Of a stretch of DNA of 64,000 bases, positions 43,331 to 58,229 are shown piece by piece. The position numbers and the translations under genes are program-made. Numbering within the stretch: the first letter of the stretch is position 1; every line of letters begins with the position of its first letter. This DNA is from Cycas panzhihuaensis. Lineage: Eukaryota; Cycadophyta. The stretch is taken from NCBI GenBank assembly GCA_023213395.1, contig CM041465.1, positions 50,909,741 to 50,973,740 of the forward strand, given 5' to 3'. Under the pieces are notes generated by a model. The model had not been told where the DNA came from. It worked only from the letters and a program-made list of their open reading frames with translations, and searched no databases.

Positions 43331-45440
43331 TATTAATGTAAAGACCACTTGGGCTATATGCTTAGAGAGGATCCCATGGATAATACAAATGATATTTGAG
43401 ATCGCTTGATTAATATAAGAACTCTAATTGATGAAAATCAAGCTTATTTGTTAAGTGCTTTGGAAAACAACCTAGTTGGTATTTTATAATATTCCCTAAC
43501 AATATATTTATCTTATTTAATAAAGGAAAAATAAAAATAACTTTGTGATGGGAATTAAGATTTTATGAAGTAACTTGATTGATGTAGAGATGGGAAGAAA
43601 TATGTTTCGAGGCACATGATTAGACAATGCATAAACTTAGATAACAAAGCCATCCAATTAACCTCAAGATCGTTTTGGTTGAAACTTTTCAAAAGGATCA
43701 TGAAGTCAACATGTAAGACTAAGGAACATATTCTAATTAATATGACATTACTAAAAAGTCAAGAAATGGTGTGTATAAAATAGAGTTATAAACCTAATCT
43801 CCTTATTGTAGATGTAGGCATAAGAAAACTACATTTAATAAAAAATAAAATATTTTTCTTGAGGTACGAAGTTGGGTATAAGGTCAAGTACAAAAATTAT
43901 AACTAAGCACTCTCACCTATTTTTATAACCCCTTAGTGGTGCATCCTAACAATTTAGCACACCTTGGCATGATAAGTAAAATGCTTAGACCATTGGCATA
44001 CAAATGGACAAATGGTTGAATGTTATTGGTGCATTTCTTGTAAGTTAGTGACAAACAACTAAGGCCAAACTTATGGTAGATAATGATAAATGACCATGAG
44101 ACATGAGGTATTCCATCATATGTTGATATATATAATAAGAAGGAATTAAGCATAATACAAATTAGTATATGATGGATTATGTGTTATGCAAGTGTTAATT
44201 ACACAAGATAAATAATGTCATTGGAATAATTTAGAGGCAAATGTTTATAAGTGAGGGTCATATAATTCCAAGCGTATAAGCTTTTGCTTGGTTAAAAGGG
44301 TATTTTCATCCTATGTTTAGTGTGATGATTGAGTGATAGAAACTATTGTATGTATTCTTATGATAATGTAATACTGAGCATATGCCATGTGCTATGTATT
44401 ATTATTATTCTTGTGATTTCCATTATGATGAATTAAGAAGTATTATGTGATAGTCCAAAGTATGTTATCTTAATTAGGATAACCATGTGGAGTCACTACA
44501 TTGTTAAAAAATAAGATCACTAGATAAAACCTTAGCCACAAAAATGGCACCCTCATTCAAAATGATAAAGGTTATAAGGCACTAAGAAATTTAATAAGCC
44601 ACAAACATGATTACCATAGAAGGGCTAGGCAAACACTAAGGTTGAAGATCTAAAATAAGCAACATATATAGACCTCATGACAATAACAAAAATAATGTAC
44701 TTAATCTTGTTTGTAACCTTTAAGCATCTACAACTAGCATATGTATACTCCCCTAACTATATTAATCAATCTATTGAACATTGTTTTATTATTAATATCA
44801 ATCCATCCATATATTCTTCTTAGCAATTATAGATCTAATCAATGCCCCTTTCTTTAATTCTTCCACATACATCCTTATTGTTGGGTCTATCATTAATGTT
44901 ACTCTATAACCAATGCATTTATGGGTTCATGACTATAAAACTCTATCACAATAGTCTATTTATATCATATATATATTTATCTAATATGCTAGTAATTCAT
45001 TTCTACTACTTCACACCATTAACACTACTAATTAACATTGCTAACATTTATGTATTACTACCAATAGTCCAAAACACTAGTATCATACAATGTGCATCAA
45101 GCACCATCTATTATAGCTTTTATTGTATTACGTCCTCTACCACCAAAGTAGATACATTCACAATGCCTTCATTCAAAGCCCGTAAACTATAACTTGCATT
45201 TTATATACTATTTTTGTTGTGGAATACCTTAACCAACTTAACTGCATCTTGATTTTATCATTCATATTTTTTTCACCTACTAGTCTATAATGGAAAAAAT
45301 AAAGAGAAAAAGGGAAGGGGAAATATCTAAGTCTAAACTTTAGGCTTTATATTTAATTTTATAAAACCTTATTAACCTTGGGCCAAGGTCATATAGAACT
45401 ACTTCTCTAAGTGTTTATCAACTCAAAAGGCCCCTTCATT
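43331..45440. other. No recognised gene
   Basis: An open frame at 44842-45192 (+, 116 codons) begins MPLSLILPHTSLLLGLSL and is rich in I, L, Y and S. It is the longest non-repeat plus frame nearby but has no repeat partner or domain I recognise. I do not call it a gene. Part of this stretch may be the far 5' end of K or older repeats. Confidence 0.4.
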
Positions 45441-45789
45441 ACATCAAGATGTAGATTGATTAAACTTAACCAAGGCCATGGAGGTTTAAATTGAGTTCAA
45501 CTAAGAAGAGGATGAAATGATGATTATATGGGATGTAGAATTGGTAATTAAAGTATTAAAAAAATAAGAGAATGGATTTAAAAGAAAAAAAAGGTCATAG
45601 GATCTTATGCTCTTTTGAGCATCTTTAATCTATACAAAAATAGATGAATAAAAAATAAGGGAAGCTTGTTATTCGATAACTTAACAATGAGATAAAGACA
45701 TATGAACATAGAGTATGGATAGGCCACATAACCTAATAATGTTTAATTAATGATAAAGAAAAGGCACAAATTATCACATGGTATCTTGA

Positions 45790-46030
45790 TGGTATTACTT
45801 GCAAGTGGTTATAATATTTGGAAAGAACTTAATACAAGACCCAATAACCTCCTTGGGGGAATTCATCACTCTCTCTTTGAAAAGGTTTAAAGGTGAGTTA
45901 TGTAAACTACAAAAAATAAGATCAATGGAAGAATGCAATTCCAACTTTATGAAACTATTATATATAGTTGATGACATCCTAATAAATGAACTACTTCAAA
46001 TGTAAATCAATGTCTAATTATAGAGATCCA
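45790..46030 (+). pseudogene. gag: Element K gypsy-type gag fragment
   Basis: An open frame from 45799 reads DPITSLGEFITLSLKRFKGE, then LCKLQKIRSMEECNSNFMKL. The preceding frame holds TWYLDGITCKW. This is the Retrotrans_gag pattern of Ty3/gypsy elements (W...W-x-x-F...L-F-x-x-F...L-x-x-L-x-Q). It is cut about 130 bases before element E. Its zinc knuckle and protease lie beyond E, from 54374. Confidence 0.7.
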
Positions 46031-46163
46031 TCCATATCTCAAGATAACAAACTTAAAATACCTAAAAAAAGTTATGTACCTAGACAAACTCTAAATTAAA
46101 GGTACAATAACATTAAAAAGATAAATAAGGAGCATGCATGGTACCATGTGGTCAATATATAAG

Positions 46164-46627
46164 TATTAAAATTTTTGATATACCTTATGTGAAAGCTTTG
46201 ATATCATGTTAAAATTTATTACACATAATAACATATTGAAGTAGATATATATATAAAGTATTCATCAATATAAAATATAATAAATAATAATAATAATGTA
46301 TGCATGCAATAATATAGCTCAATAATCACATAAGAAAGATAACACATGAGACACTAGATTTATATGTGGAAAATCCTAGATAGTAAAAACCATGAGAGAA
46401 GGGCGAAGTATATCTCTTTTTATTAGATTATCTCATCTCATCTCAAATATTCAAATGATGTATGTACATATTTATAAGTTCATCACCTCACATATTAAAC
46501 AATCGTATTATGTCGATATAACAACCAATCATATCATATGCATAAGAAACTTTTTATATTGACTAATGATTACTTTGGCATACTAATTAAATATTATATC
46601 AATATTATGAAACTAAATATTCTAACA
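46164..46627 (-). repeat. Element E 3' LTR
   Basis: Plus-strand start is TATTAAAATTTTTGATATAC, end ATATTCTAACA. It has an internal PBS-like motif GCTTTGATATCA (46195-46206) about 30 bp from the edge, parallel to the one in the 5' LTR. Confidence 0.85.
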
Positions 46628-46643
46628 CTTCCCTTTAATATTT
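46628..46643 (-). other. Element E polypurine tract
   Basis: Plus-strand CTTCCCTTTAATATTT next to the 3' LTR. Confidence 0.75.
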
Positions 46644-47117
46644 AATTTATTAAATTATTCAAATATCTTTGTCTTCATGTTGGATCACCTACTCATCTAT
46701 ATTTTTATTTCATTTGTATCACTTGTAAATTAATTTATCAAATTTATCTTGATTATGCATATCTACTACAAGAAAATCCTATCATATTATAAGCATATTA
46801 TATCATCACAATGTATCACACCAACCAACTATAAACCATTAATCAATCAAACATAACTCATAACTCTCAACTCATCATGATATATAAAGTTTTTCTTCTC
46901 ATTAACTTCTTAAATTCCACCCATAAGTTACAAACAAAACTCATTAAATTATTAATTAAATAATTTACTAATATTTATATAAAATAATAACTATCTATCA
47001 AAATGCATGGGTAATCAACCATTGTAATTAGTAGTTATCTAGAAAATGCTTCTTATATATAGCTCACTAACTTCATAAAATAATCATAATAAATTGTTGT
47101 TAGTAAAATATATTATA

Positions 47118-47423
47118 TGTTAGAAATAAACATGTATATATAGATCTACAATCATATAAGACTATGGAAATATAAAGACATATAGGTGAATAATATACAT
47201 AACACAATATACTTGTGAGAAATGATCACTTCTAATTATATTATGTTTAACCAATACATATATATAGTACATATAACCACTTGGTTATCTAATCATACTC
47301 CAACAACCACTTGGTCAACCAATTACTAATTTCATAAAGAAATATATGTATTATGACCCCCTAGTATACATCAAAGGGGTAATCATAATAATTTAATATT
47401 TATGGGTTAAACATTACCCGATA
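47118..47423 (-). repeat. Element N 3' LTR
   Basis: Contains AATACATATATATAGTACATA (about 47254), a seed of only a few TA units, at the place where the 5' LTR has the long array. Confidence 0.88.
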
Positions 47424-47436
47424 TTCCCCTCTTAAT
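47424..47436 (-). other. Element N polypurine tract
   Basis: Plus-strand TTCCCCTCTTAAT directly next to the LTR. Confidence 0.75.
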
Positions 47437-49493
47437 ATCTAATCCATACCATATAATTACTTGAAATATAATGTTTGGTCTATATAAAGTTAAATATCTA
47501 CTAAAGCATATGGGAAACTAGTCATTATACCTATCACTCTTCCAAAATAGATTTCCCATACAAGGTTCATCAACATTTTCCTACTAAGTAGCCATCACCT
47601 TCTTCTATCACTTGTTTTTGGCTCTTCTTATTGAGGTTACACCTCCAAGAGAAAAATTGAGCTAAAAATCCCTAATCCCATATACTACATTACAAAAAAA
47701 GCATGAAAAAATAGTTATCCAAGTAAAATCATATGATAAAACACCTCTTTTTTTAATCACAAGCTTTGTTCTAACATCTTATCAACTTTAAGCCTAAACT
47801 TTACACCATTAAAACTACCTTGAAAATTTCTCAAAATATATCATGTAACCACTCATTGAAAAGCCCCATGAGTCGACTTTATAATGCAATTAATAACACT
47901 TAATTCAAATACCATATGAGAGAGAGAGAGAGAGATAATTATTTTACTAAACATAGATATATAAAAAATGGAAAAAGGTAAAAAATAAACATGTAACTCT
48001 TTCCAATTTGGCTCTCAGTTATCCATACCTCTCAATGGGCTAGGTAGATTTTAAAATTCATTAAAAATAATTTAATATCACTTTATAAGATTTAGAAACT
48101 TTATAATACAAAACCTTAAAAATTTTTATTATCGACCCTAGGAAGATAAAATTGATGTCCATTCATCTTCTTTTCATTGATTCCATTTTCATAAGCTTTA
48201 GAGAAGTAAATTTTGATGTTGTGGATGCAATGAGATCCTCAAATTTGGTCAAAAACATCTCAGGGAGAAGAAAACTAGAGTTAAAAATATAAAACTTTTA
48301 TCAAATCTATCCAACACTACAACAAAGCTACCTAATCATTATTTTTAATATTAATTCACTTTTGTAGGCTATTAACATAATGATTCATCATATGCAATTA
48401 TTTCTAGAGCTAAACACTAGCAAAAAGAGGGGAAAAAATGGTTTGATTCTTCATCACAACCATATAAACCCTTACTACTTCACTAGCATGATTCCATAAC
48501 TCTCATAATAGCCTTCAACCTCCATCCACATCTTAGATCTCTCAAATTTCCATCACAAACCATATCTATCTTTATTTTGGATAAAAAATAGGGGAGTTCA
48601 TAATACTTTACATGAGATCTATCTAGCCACATAACTTTTCATCATCAAGTGATAACAACATATAAGAATACAAGTGCCTAAGCAAGTTTTGATGAATGAT
48701 CATAGTAAATATTATTTATACTATCTATAATGGTTGGTTATAAAGGCCCTAATCATCTCAATCTTATAATCTATACCTATTGTTAATAGGGTGGTGTAAT
48801 AACAAACCTTAATAAACCTAATATCTTTATTACACTATCATAATTATCTAATAAATTTTCAAAAAATATAAGTTCTCTCCATTAATAAGCTCTATATCTT
48901 ATAACCCTACTATGCTAATATTCTTAACATAAGCTAATAAACTGTTTATTACTCTCAACATGCTATGAAACCCTCATCCACCATAGGACTATCATGATAA
49001 AGGTCAAAATCATGGCCTTCCCACCATATCACCAACTTTATAAGGTGATAGAGCATATACTTAAAGCTTTATTCTTGGACTCACATGTAACTCTTACATG
49101 TATACTTGTAAAACATTCACATAATTAGCCCAAAAATAAATCAAGTATATAATAAATCTTTGTGGTATTTGAGATAACTATAATATATATGATTTAACTA
49201 GATTTTCATATATAAGTACCAACATGCTCTGAGCTCATGACATCAACATGCTTTGGGCACTCACATCAGTATGCTCTAAGTTCATAACATAAGCACGCTC
49301 TAGTTGTCTTACACAACTATAGTTTGAAACCATATACAACCTATAATAGAATCTTACTTGATAAATAAATAAGCTACCCCTTTCATTAGTTATAAATAGA
49401 CATACTAAAACAAGTTTAGAATAAACCTTCGACAAGTGTACACACTCATAATCTTATAGCTTAACTATGGTCAAAATAGACTTGAACCATGAA
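47437..49493 (-). other. Element N interior, non-coding
   Basis: No domain recognised. It includes the conserved leader-type block at about 47820-47900, a (GA)n run at 47920-47936 and a 24-bp tandem repeat at 49222-49302. Confidence 0.5.
49222..49302. repeat. 24-bp tandem repeat, about 3.4 copies
   Basis: Units begin CAACATGCTCTGAGCTCATG, then CAACATGCTTTGGGCACTCA, then CAGTATGCTCTAAGTTCATA, then AGCACGCTCTAG. They are diverged but in register. They lie close to N's priming site, like the arrays in B's leader. Confidence 0.8.
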
Positions 49494-49505
49494 TCTTTGA
49501 TACTA
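49494..49505 (-). other. Element N primer-binding site (decayed)
   Basis: TCTTTGATACTA compared with GCTCTGATACCA, 9 of 12 matching, two bases from the LTR. Confidence 0.55.
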
Positions 49506-49507
49506 GT

Positions 49508-50969
<1,462 letters not shown>

Positions 50970-50974
50970 TTATA

Positions 50975-53212
50975 TAAGAGTAATTTGTGAATCTTTCTCA
51001 TCTCTTACCTATGAGATATAAATATGATACCACCATTAATGTTTATGCATATATATTTATAATTTTATTAGAAACCTATCTCATCAAACATCTTCTTTAA
51101 CCAACTAATTATGGGAATAGGGCATACCACTTAGGCTGTCAGGTTAGTTGAAATAAGATAATATATAATAATGTGTTTCCATGCCTATTATCATATATGG
51201 AAATTATATTTCTAACTAAAAAACATATATCAGTTGGGCTTCTCAATATTTGAACCTAGTTTTATAGATAACTCACAACTACTATTACCAATTTTAACAA
51301 ACGATCAACATATGAGACTTCTCCCATGTCTCATATCAGGTGGATAAATAACTATATTAAACTTTTAAAATATCAAACTTAATCAACCTTTTATGTAAAT
51401 AACATCACTCTCTCAAACAATTAGGTGGTCTCCAATATGTTCTCATTTAATCAAACCATATGTCAAATTAGGTGATTGTTCATCTCATCAACTTATATCA
51501 AATTCATTTGATTAGTATTGCATAATCCACTTTATCAAATGTATAAAATACCTTAGGGAGATTTTTAATCATGTTTAGCATGTAAAATATGTCCTCATCT
51601 ATTATCAAGATTCTCGCATATGTGCTTAATATTCTTAATTTTAAGCCTGTAATGTATCTTAAATTGAGCCATTTATATCTATATTTATTAAAATTTCAAC
51701 TAAATTCTATTTAAAACTCTTCATTAACTATTAATTTATGTTATAATGTGCTTAAGAGCTTTTAAGATCACCAAATTTACCAAATCATAAGTAAAATTTC
51801 TCAAAATTTAATTTTTTACTTATTCAAGTTTATTAATTAAAATCTCCTTCAAGTAAGCTTCAAGTTATGCCTTATGATTAGTTGTTACTTCTATCTTTGA
51901 ATCCTCTTTCTAACGTAACTAATACTCAAATTTAACTCCATATAATAAAATTATTCTTAAAACTATACCATATATTATAGAAAAATAAATATATATTAAA
52001 ATTTAATATAACACCTTTCATTTTGGCACTTGTTCATGTGGTGTGCTCCATATGACTATGAATTATTCCTTTGATATTAGAGAAATCTTTAAGGTTGATT
52101 TTAATTCACTTAAATATGAAATAAACTTCGTAAAAAAAAATGCACCCAAATATATATATTTTTATCATTATTTCAGTATTAGGGTTTTATTGTTTATAAG
52201 GGTGACTATATACATACATGCATTTGTGAATGTAATTTGGGCAAATCTTAGTTTAATTTCTTCATAAAGAGTAATTGTGACTTCTCTATGGGCTTCTATA
52301 TCCATTTGAGTGAGAATTATATTCTCAAATTACCAAGGGCATTTCTTTGATGACATCTCCATGTGTGACTTATGGTTATGTTTCTCTAATGGCATCCATT
52401 TAAGAAAATATCTATGTGTGAGTAAACCTATGTATTCTCTATGGCTTCATGGATTATTTTCTCTATGGGTAGATTTGAGATGTCTTCTCTCTATGGTGCT
52501 TTGCACCTCAAACATCTATTTAACCTTTTATATGTTTTATCCATAACTAGTGATAATCATACCAGTAAAAAAAGTATTTGTTATGTGATGATTATTTTAA
52601 TCTACCTGCAAGCTTTATACCACCATGGGTGCTCCTCTATAATAGGCTACCTAATACTAAATATTTACATTTATCTTCTTGATATTTTTAATATCATTTA
52701 ACAATATTATCTCCATATATGTAAACCTACCAACTAACTTGTATTTTGCTTTGATGTTCTAGCCACAAATATTTAACAAACTCAACATCATTTTTGAATC
52801 CTTAAGTTCATTAATAATGATATAACTTGGAATATATTTTAAACCCTAGTTTGTTCCTTTAACATCATCATAATTTATAATATAGGATAACAAACCTTAA
52901 CTACAAACCCTTCCCATATTCTTAATCAAATTTTCTCTTCAAATCCTAATTTGATATCCCATAACTCTATCATTAATATTTTTTAATTATTCATTTAATC
53001 AAATCAACTAGTATATCATCAAAAAATTTTAAAATCTTAAATGCGTCTATCCAGTCAATAACTGTCAATACTTGTTATTAAATTACAAATGATTCAATGG
53101 TGAATATTTCATTCTTAAACCTAAGGAAATTGGCTCAGTATGCTAGAAAATCTCTATTGAGAAGCTCATAGTAACCTCTACAAATTTAAACTAAAAAGAA
53201 CACCATATTTGT

Positions 53213-53263
<51 letters not shown>

Positions 53264-53710
53264 TTATAGCAACTTCCATTCACATTTATAAGGGGGAAAC
53301 CTACATAGGCGAAGTTCATGCAGAAATAATCTATTTTCACTTTCATGGACTCATTTAAACCTATATGTTTCATGAAATAGGGATCCTTTATACTTAAAAT
53401 ATCCAAAAATGCACCAATCAAATTCTCACCATTATTTTTAATCTTTAATTATTATCTTGCCCCTGATATATGGTCACATCTCCTTACCATATCAAATTTT
53501 GAGTCATCATCAATATTTAATATTGACTCTATTATTGGCTCTCATAATATATATATGGATCATCCTTGAATGGCAAGATGTTTACCATGTATATATGCTC
53601 TTCTTTTCTTCTCTCTTTAATCTACTTCTTACTTCTATTACTTAACTTAGATCTATCATCTCACCAAGACCTTCACCTATGTTATGTACTTCACCTTAGT
53701 TCTCAACCGA
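50975..53710 (-). other. Element E interior, leader side, non-coding
   Basis: No gag or pol. Open frames at 52043-52701 (+) resemble nothing known. The conserved block is at about 51850-51930. A (TA)n tract lies at 53214-53260. Confidence 0.5.
53214..53260. repeat. (TA)n microsatellite
   Basis: An uninterrupted AT run in the E interior. Confidence 0.95.
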
Positions 53711-53723
53711 GCCTTTAATACCA
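53711..53723 (-). other. Element E primer-binding site
   Basis: GCCTTTAATACCA directly abuts the LTR start TGCTAAATT. A second copy, GACTTTAATACCA, lies inside the LTR at 53753-53765. Confidence 0.72.
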
Positions 53724-54235
53724 TGCTAAATTTTTTATATGCCTTATACAAAGACTTTAATACCATGTTAAAATTTATTGCACATGATAATATATTGAAG
53801 TAGATAGATATATAAAACATTCATAAATATAAAATTGTAATGGATAATAATGAAATATAAACATTCATGAGATATTTATGATAAACATTCAAGCATAATA
53901 ATAAAATTTTTATATATAAATATAACATAATAATCACACAAAAAAGATAATATATGAGACACTATATTTATATATGAAAAATCCTAGATGGGAAAAACCA
54001 TGGGAGAAGAGTGAATCACAGAGTTCACCATTAGCTCATCTCATCTCCTCTCAAATATGTAAATGATATATGTATATATTTTTAAATTTATCACCTCATA
54101 TAACAACTAATCATTTCATATTAATACAAAAGCCAATCACATCATATGTGTGAGAAACCTTTCACGTTGATAAATGACTACTTTGGTACACTAATTAAAA
54201 TTTGTATTGATGTTGTAAAACTAAATATTCTAATA
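53724..54235 (-). repeat. Element E 5' LTR
   Basis: Aligns with 46164-46627. It ends ATATTCTAATA before the ATAAG duplication. Confidence 0.85.
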
Positions 54236-54373
54236 ATAAGAAGTAACACTAAGGAAGCACATGGGAAATTTCATAGGGAAATCACTCTTATAAGGGAAGA
54301 GGGTCTAAGAAGAATTAGATCACTAATACTCAAATTATTAAAGGTAGAACAAACTGACTTGAGAAGAAAATGA

Positions 54374-54780
54374 TTATGCTATTGGTGTAAGAAAATAGAG
54401 AGATGGGCATAAGTATGCATAAAAATAATTGTATACCATTAAACTAAGTTAGAAAATGAAAGGGATACATGTGTAATATTTGAAAAAGACATCCTAAAAT
54501 AAGACTTGTCTAGTTTAGATTGTAACACCCACCCCCATCTCCCTCCCCTCCTGAACATACAATTGCCCTTAAAAGAATCATTTTCAATCATGATCAAACA
54601 TACTAAAACTCCAATGTTATATTAAAAAGGAGCATGCTATAATACTCGTGGATCTAGGCAATATCTATAACTTTATAACATTATGCATTATTGAATATCT
54701 CAAGTTGATACCCACTAAGATTGTAAATTTTAAGTTTCAGAAGTGTGACATTAATAATGTAAGGTAGTTGGAGGAACCTT
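54374..54780 (+). pseudogene. Element K gypsy zinc knuckle and protease
   Basis: Reads CYWCKKIERWA-stop-VC (54374-54415), a CCHC knuckle with His changed to Arg. A Pro-rich linker and then IFNHDQTY follow. After that comes VDLGNIYNFITLCIIEYLKL (about 54648-54710), which fits the gypsy retropepsin V-D-S-G-A-T-H-N-F-I with Ser to Leu at the active site. Joined across element E it continues the gag at 45.8-46.0 kb. No RT was found downstream. Confidence 0.7.
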
Positions 54781-57360
54781 AACCTTAATGCAAGGAAGAT
54801 AATTTTAAAAGAGGTATAGATGTGGTGCTTTTATAATAAATGTTTAATAAAAATAAGCAACTTTCACATGAATTGATAAAGTTTGTTTATATATTTCAAT
54901 CATGAGGAGAGGATTGTGATACTTTAATTATTTAGCACTCAAAAAACATAAATTGTTTCATCTTGTTAGATGTAGAAATTATTAAGTATCACCCAAGAAT
55001 AATTCTAAAACTTTTCTATAAGTAATGACAAAAATGAAGAAATTCAAGACATCATAAATAAATAGATGAATATCCTTCAAGAATTATTCATAAAATTACT
55101 TCTTTAATAGGAAATGGAATATATAATCTAATTTTAGCATGGAATCAATTGAATAAATATACATTTGTATTAATTTTATTAATTATATAAGGGCCTGATC
55201 ATCTAATTTGAGTTTTTTCAATATCTTCTTAGAATTCATTGTCACAGAGTAATACGATATCCCTTTATTCAAGATTTGGAAACATCATATGGCAAATATT
55301 CTATGTTTTTCCTGGTTTCTTATCAACTAGATTGTCTACAATGTAAGTATTTCATTTTCATCTAGTTATACTGGCTTGTGTGTGGATGTGCATGTGTATG
55401 GAGGAATTTCTACTTTCTTAGTCAAATAAGGTATTTTAATGCATAAGTTGGACACATGCTACTTAAATGGAATGGTTGCCTCTAAACCACAAGTTTTAAA
55501 AAAAGGAGTTTATCTCATATATTTATTTGTAAATTGTTTAGAATGCCCACAAACTAAATACAACATTCTAGCCAATTAGAATGCCTAACATCACATATTG
55601 TTCTCAATGAATTCTTGAGTATTTTATTTAAACTCATAACTCAACAATCTACTTTTAGATAATAGGGAGCTAATTTACAATGAATAATCATGAATTTGAC
55701 TATAAGATTATGGGTTACATATGTCCATATTTCTTAATGCTTTTGCCTCTATCTACTTTATCACACCAAAATGTAGTGTGCATGAGATTGTCTCATTACT
55801 AACTTACTAGAGCTAACATAGCCTAGCCCACACCCCCCCTTCCCCTACCCCCTCCCTTTCTTAAATAGTACATAATAACAATGTGTGATTGAGAAGGGCA
55901 AAATTTCCGTTTGTTACCTTCCTTGTTCTTTAGTAATAATCTCATGGCTTGGCCCATTTTTCTATATATATGAATAACGTATACCACCATAATTATGCAT
56001 GTGATATCTTATCCATTGTGCCATCATTTGTGACATGTCCTACTCTTAGGCCTTAATGGGATTGGCTAAAGCTTTATACAATTTTATATTATGGCATGCA
56101 TCTCCTTACAATATTATTTGGTCTAATTTTATGCAATTCTCTATGAATTAGTTAATGCAAGTTGATTACTTTAAGCTAATTCTCTCACTCCACTTCATCC
56201 ATATTAAGTGGCATTATTCTAGTGGCTAAATATTTTGTAACTCTACCTTATCATTTAGAGTTTCTCTCTACATGAAGTAATTCAACATTGGATATATCAT
56301 TGCTAATTATAATTGCTTTCTCTCTATTTTTAATATGTTATAATTTATCATGAATGATATGGGCCTTCCTTCCTTAGTTTTATTATAATCTTAAATAAAT
56401 AGTAATGATCACATGCTTATTCTCCTCTATAATACTAGTTTATTATACAAATACATTAATGCTTATTGATATACTTATAAATTAAAGTGATTTATAAGTT
56501 GGCAATACTTAAAATCTTTTGTGCTTGGTTCTTGTATATTTTAGTTGGTAAAAATTAACTAGTTACTACAAAAGTTCTCTATATGATCAATTTTCTCATA
56601 TATTAATTTAGCTAATATACATATTATGGTGTAAAGTGATAGATCAATATGTATATGAAAAGATTTTAACTAAGGATTGATTCATAAGGTATTCTTAGAT
56701 TTGATGCTTTAAATACCACCTATTCACTTATCCCCCATGTCTATGGTGTTCCATTTTACAACGATTTATCTAAGGATTAAGAAATAGAGATATAGTTCTT
56801 GATAAACTACTTATAATAACCTTATCATCTTGGAAACCTCTTTACTTATTTTAATGTGGTTAGAATAATGCATACCTTGGTCATATATAGTTTTATTTGG
56901 CCTATTACTAAGCACTTCTAAATGATACTATTCTATCAACTTTGTAAATAGCAACATAAAATTGTATTTTTCTAAGTTAAGATAGTTTTCTTTTAGGAAA
57001 CATTTCTAATATTTCTCATAAATTCTTATTATATCAGTTATTAAATGGACCATAAAGTGTTTAGTCATTAAAAATCACTTATACCTCAATCCTAATGATT
57101 TCTTTAAATATGTTAAGAACCATCCCATTAAATGTTGTTGAGGTGTTTGTTGCTCTAAGTGATAATATACCCTATAAGAATAAGTTCCTTATTATGTTAC
57201 AAGTATAGTTTTCCACTAATATTTTGGACCTATACTAACCTAATTGTAGCCATTAAACCCATATGTAAATGAGTATAGTTCATGTGCAATCACTTTTGCC
57301 AATACATATTTTATAAATAATATTAGAAATTAGTCTTTCATATTTACCTGATTTATTATA
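54781..57360. other. No recognised gene; two C-rich runs nearby
   Basis: Apart from the pyrimidine run at about 55830-55860 (CACCCCCCCTTCCCCTACCC and onward), which could be a minus-strand polypurine tract of an unrecognised element, I see nothing identifiable. Confidence 0.4.
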
Positions 57361-57364
57361 TTCA

Positions 57365-57660
57365 TATATCCCAAGAAAAACTTAACTTTAAATGAACTTA
57401 AAAAGATTTAAAATAGTGAAAGTGACATTTCATTCCCATAGCCCAAAAAAAGTTATCTTCAAATAGAATTAAAAATGATTAAAATAATTAATGTAAGTTG
57501 TTATATAAAGACTTGCTTATTAAACTTTAGAATCATGAGTTTATTTTTGTTTATAACTTATTCCTTTAGGTATCCTTAGGGCTTACGATAATTTTGTTGT
57601 AATTATTCTATTATAATTTAAGAACTTTCTTTCCATTTTAATTTTGAGTTCATCATAAGG
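57365..57660 (+). repeat. Inverted-repeat arm, left
   Basis: About 300 bp (TTTAGGTATCCTTAGGGCTT, GTTGTAATTATTCTATTATA, TTTCATTCCCATAGCCC) recur in opposite orientation at 59790-60070. A short direct piece is at 59730-59805. Confidence 0.72.
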
Positions 57661-58229
57661 AGCATTGGAACATAATTATAGATAATTAGGATTTATCAAA
57701 TATCTACAATTTTATAGATGCAAACAACCAAATTTAAAAAATTTGACCATATATCTAAGATAATCAAACTTGTGTAAATTTGAAATGGATATACTATAGA
57801 TTTTGGAGTAAAATTACAAAGGTTATAAGGGTTTCAATATCAATGCACTATCCACTATTGTCTATAAGGTAGAAAATATATTACTATAACTTTAAATAAC
57901 CATAAAAGGGCTTATAGGTATCTAAATGATTTTAAATTATTTTCGAATAATTACTTCTTAAACTCTACTTTTTGTTAGAAGTAGTTTTAGTTTAATTAGA
58001 TGTTAGAATAGAAGGTTGTCATCATTTTAGTAATAGGTATTATTGTAGGGTCTAAAACTTTAACTTTCAATCTAGTTTGAAAGGGCTATAACTTCTATTA
58101 CAAGTATTAAAATTCAGTTTCATATGAATTATTAGAATCATGATTCTAATATCTTAAAAATAAGTTATTAGATGATATATTTTGGTAAATATTAGTAGGA
58201 AAATTTTTAAAGTTGATCTTTAATATTAG

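Noticed and set aside
44842-45192. 116-codon plus frame rich in Leu, Ile and Tyr
   Set aside because: No domain, homologue or repeat partner is visible and the composition is what AT-rich DNA gives. It may be chance.
54146-54373. 75-codon plus frame ending just before the K zinc knuckle
   Set aside because: Its start lies in the E LTR. Only the part after 54240 belongs to K, so it is not one gene.
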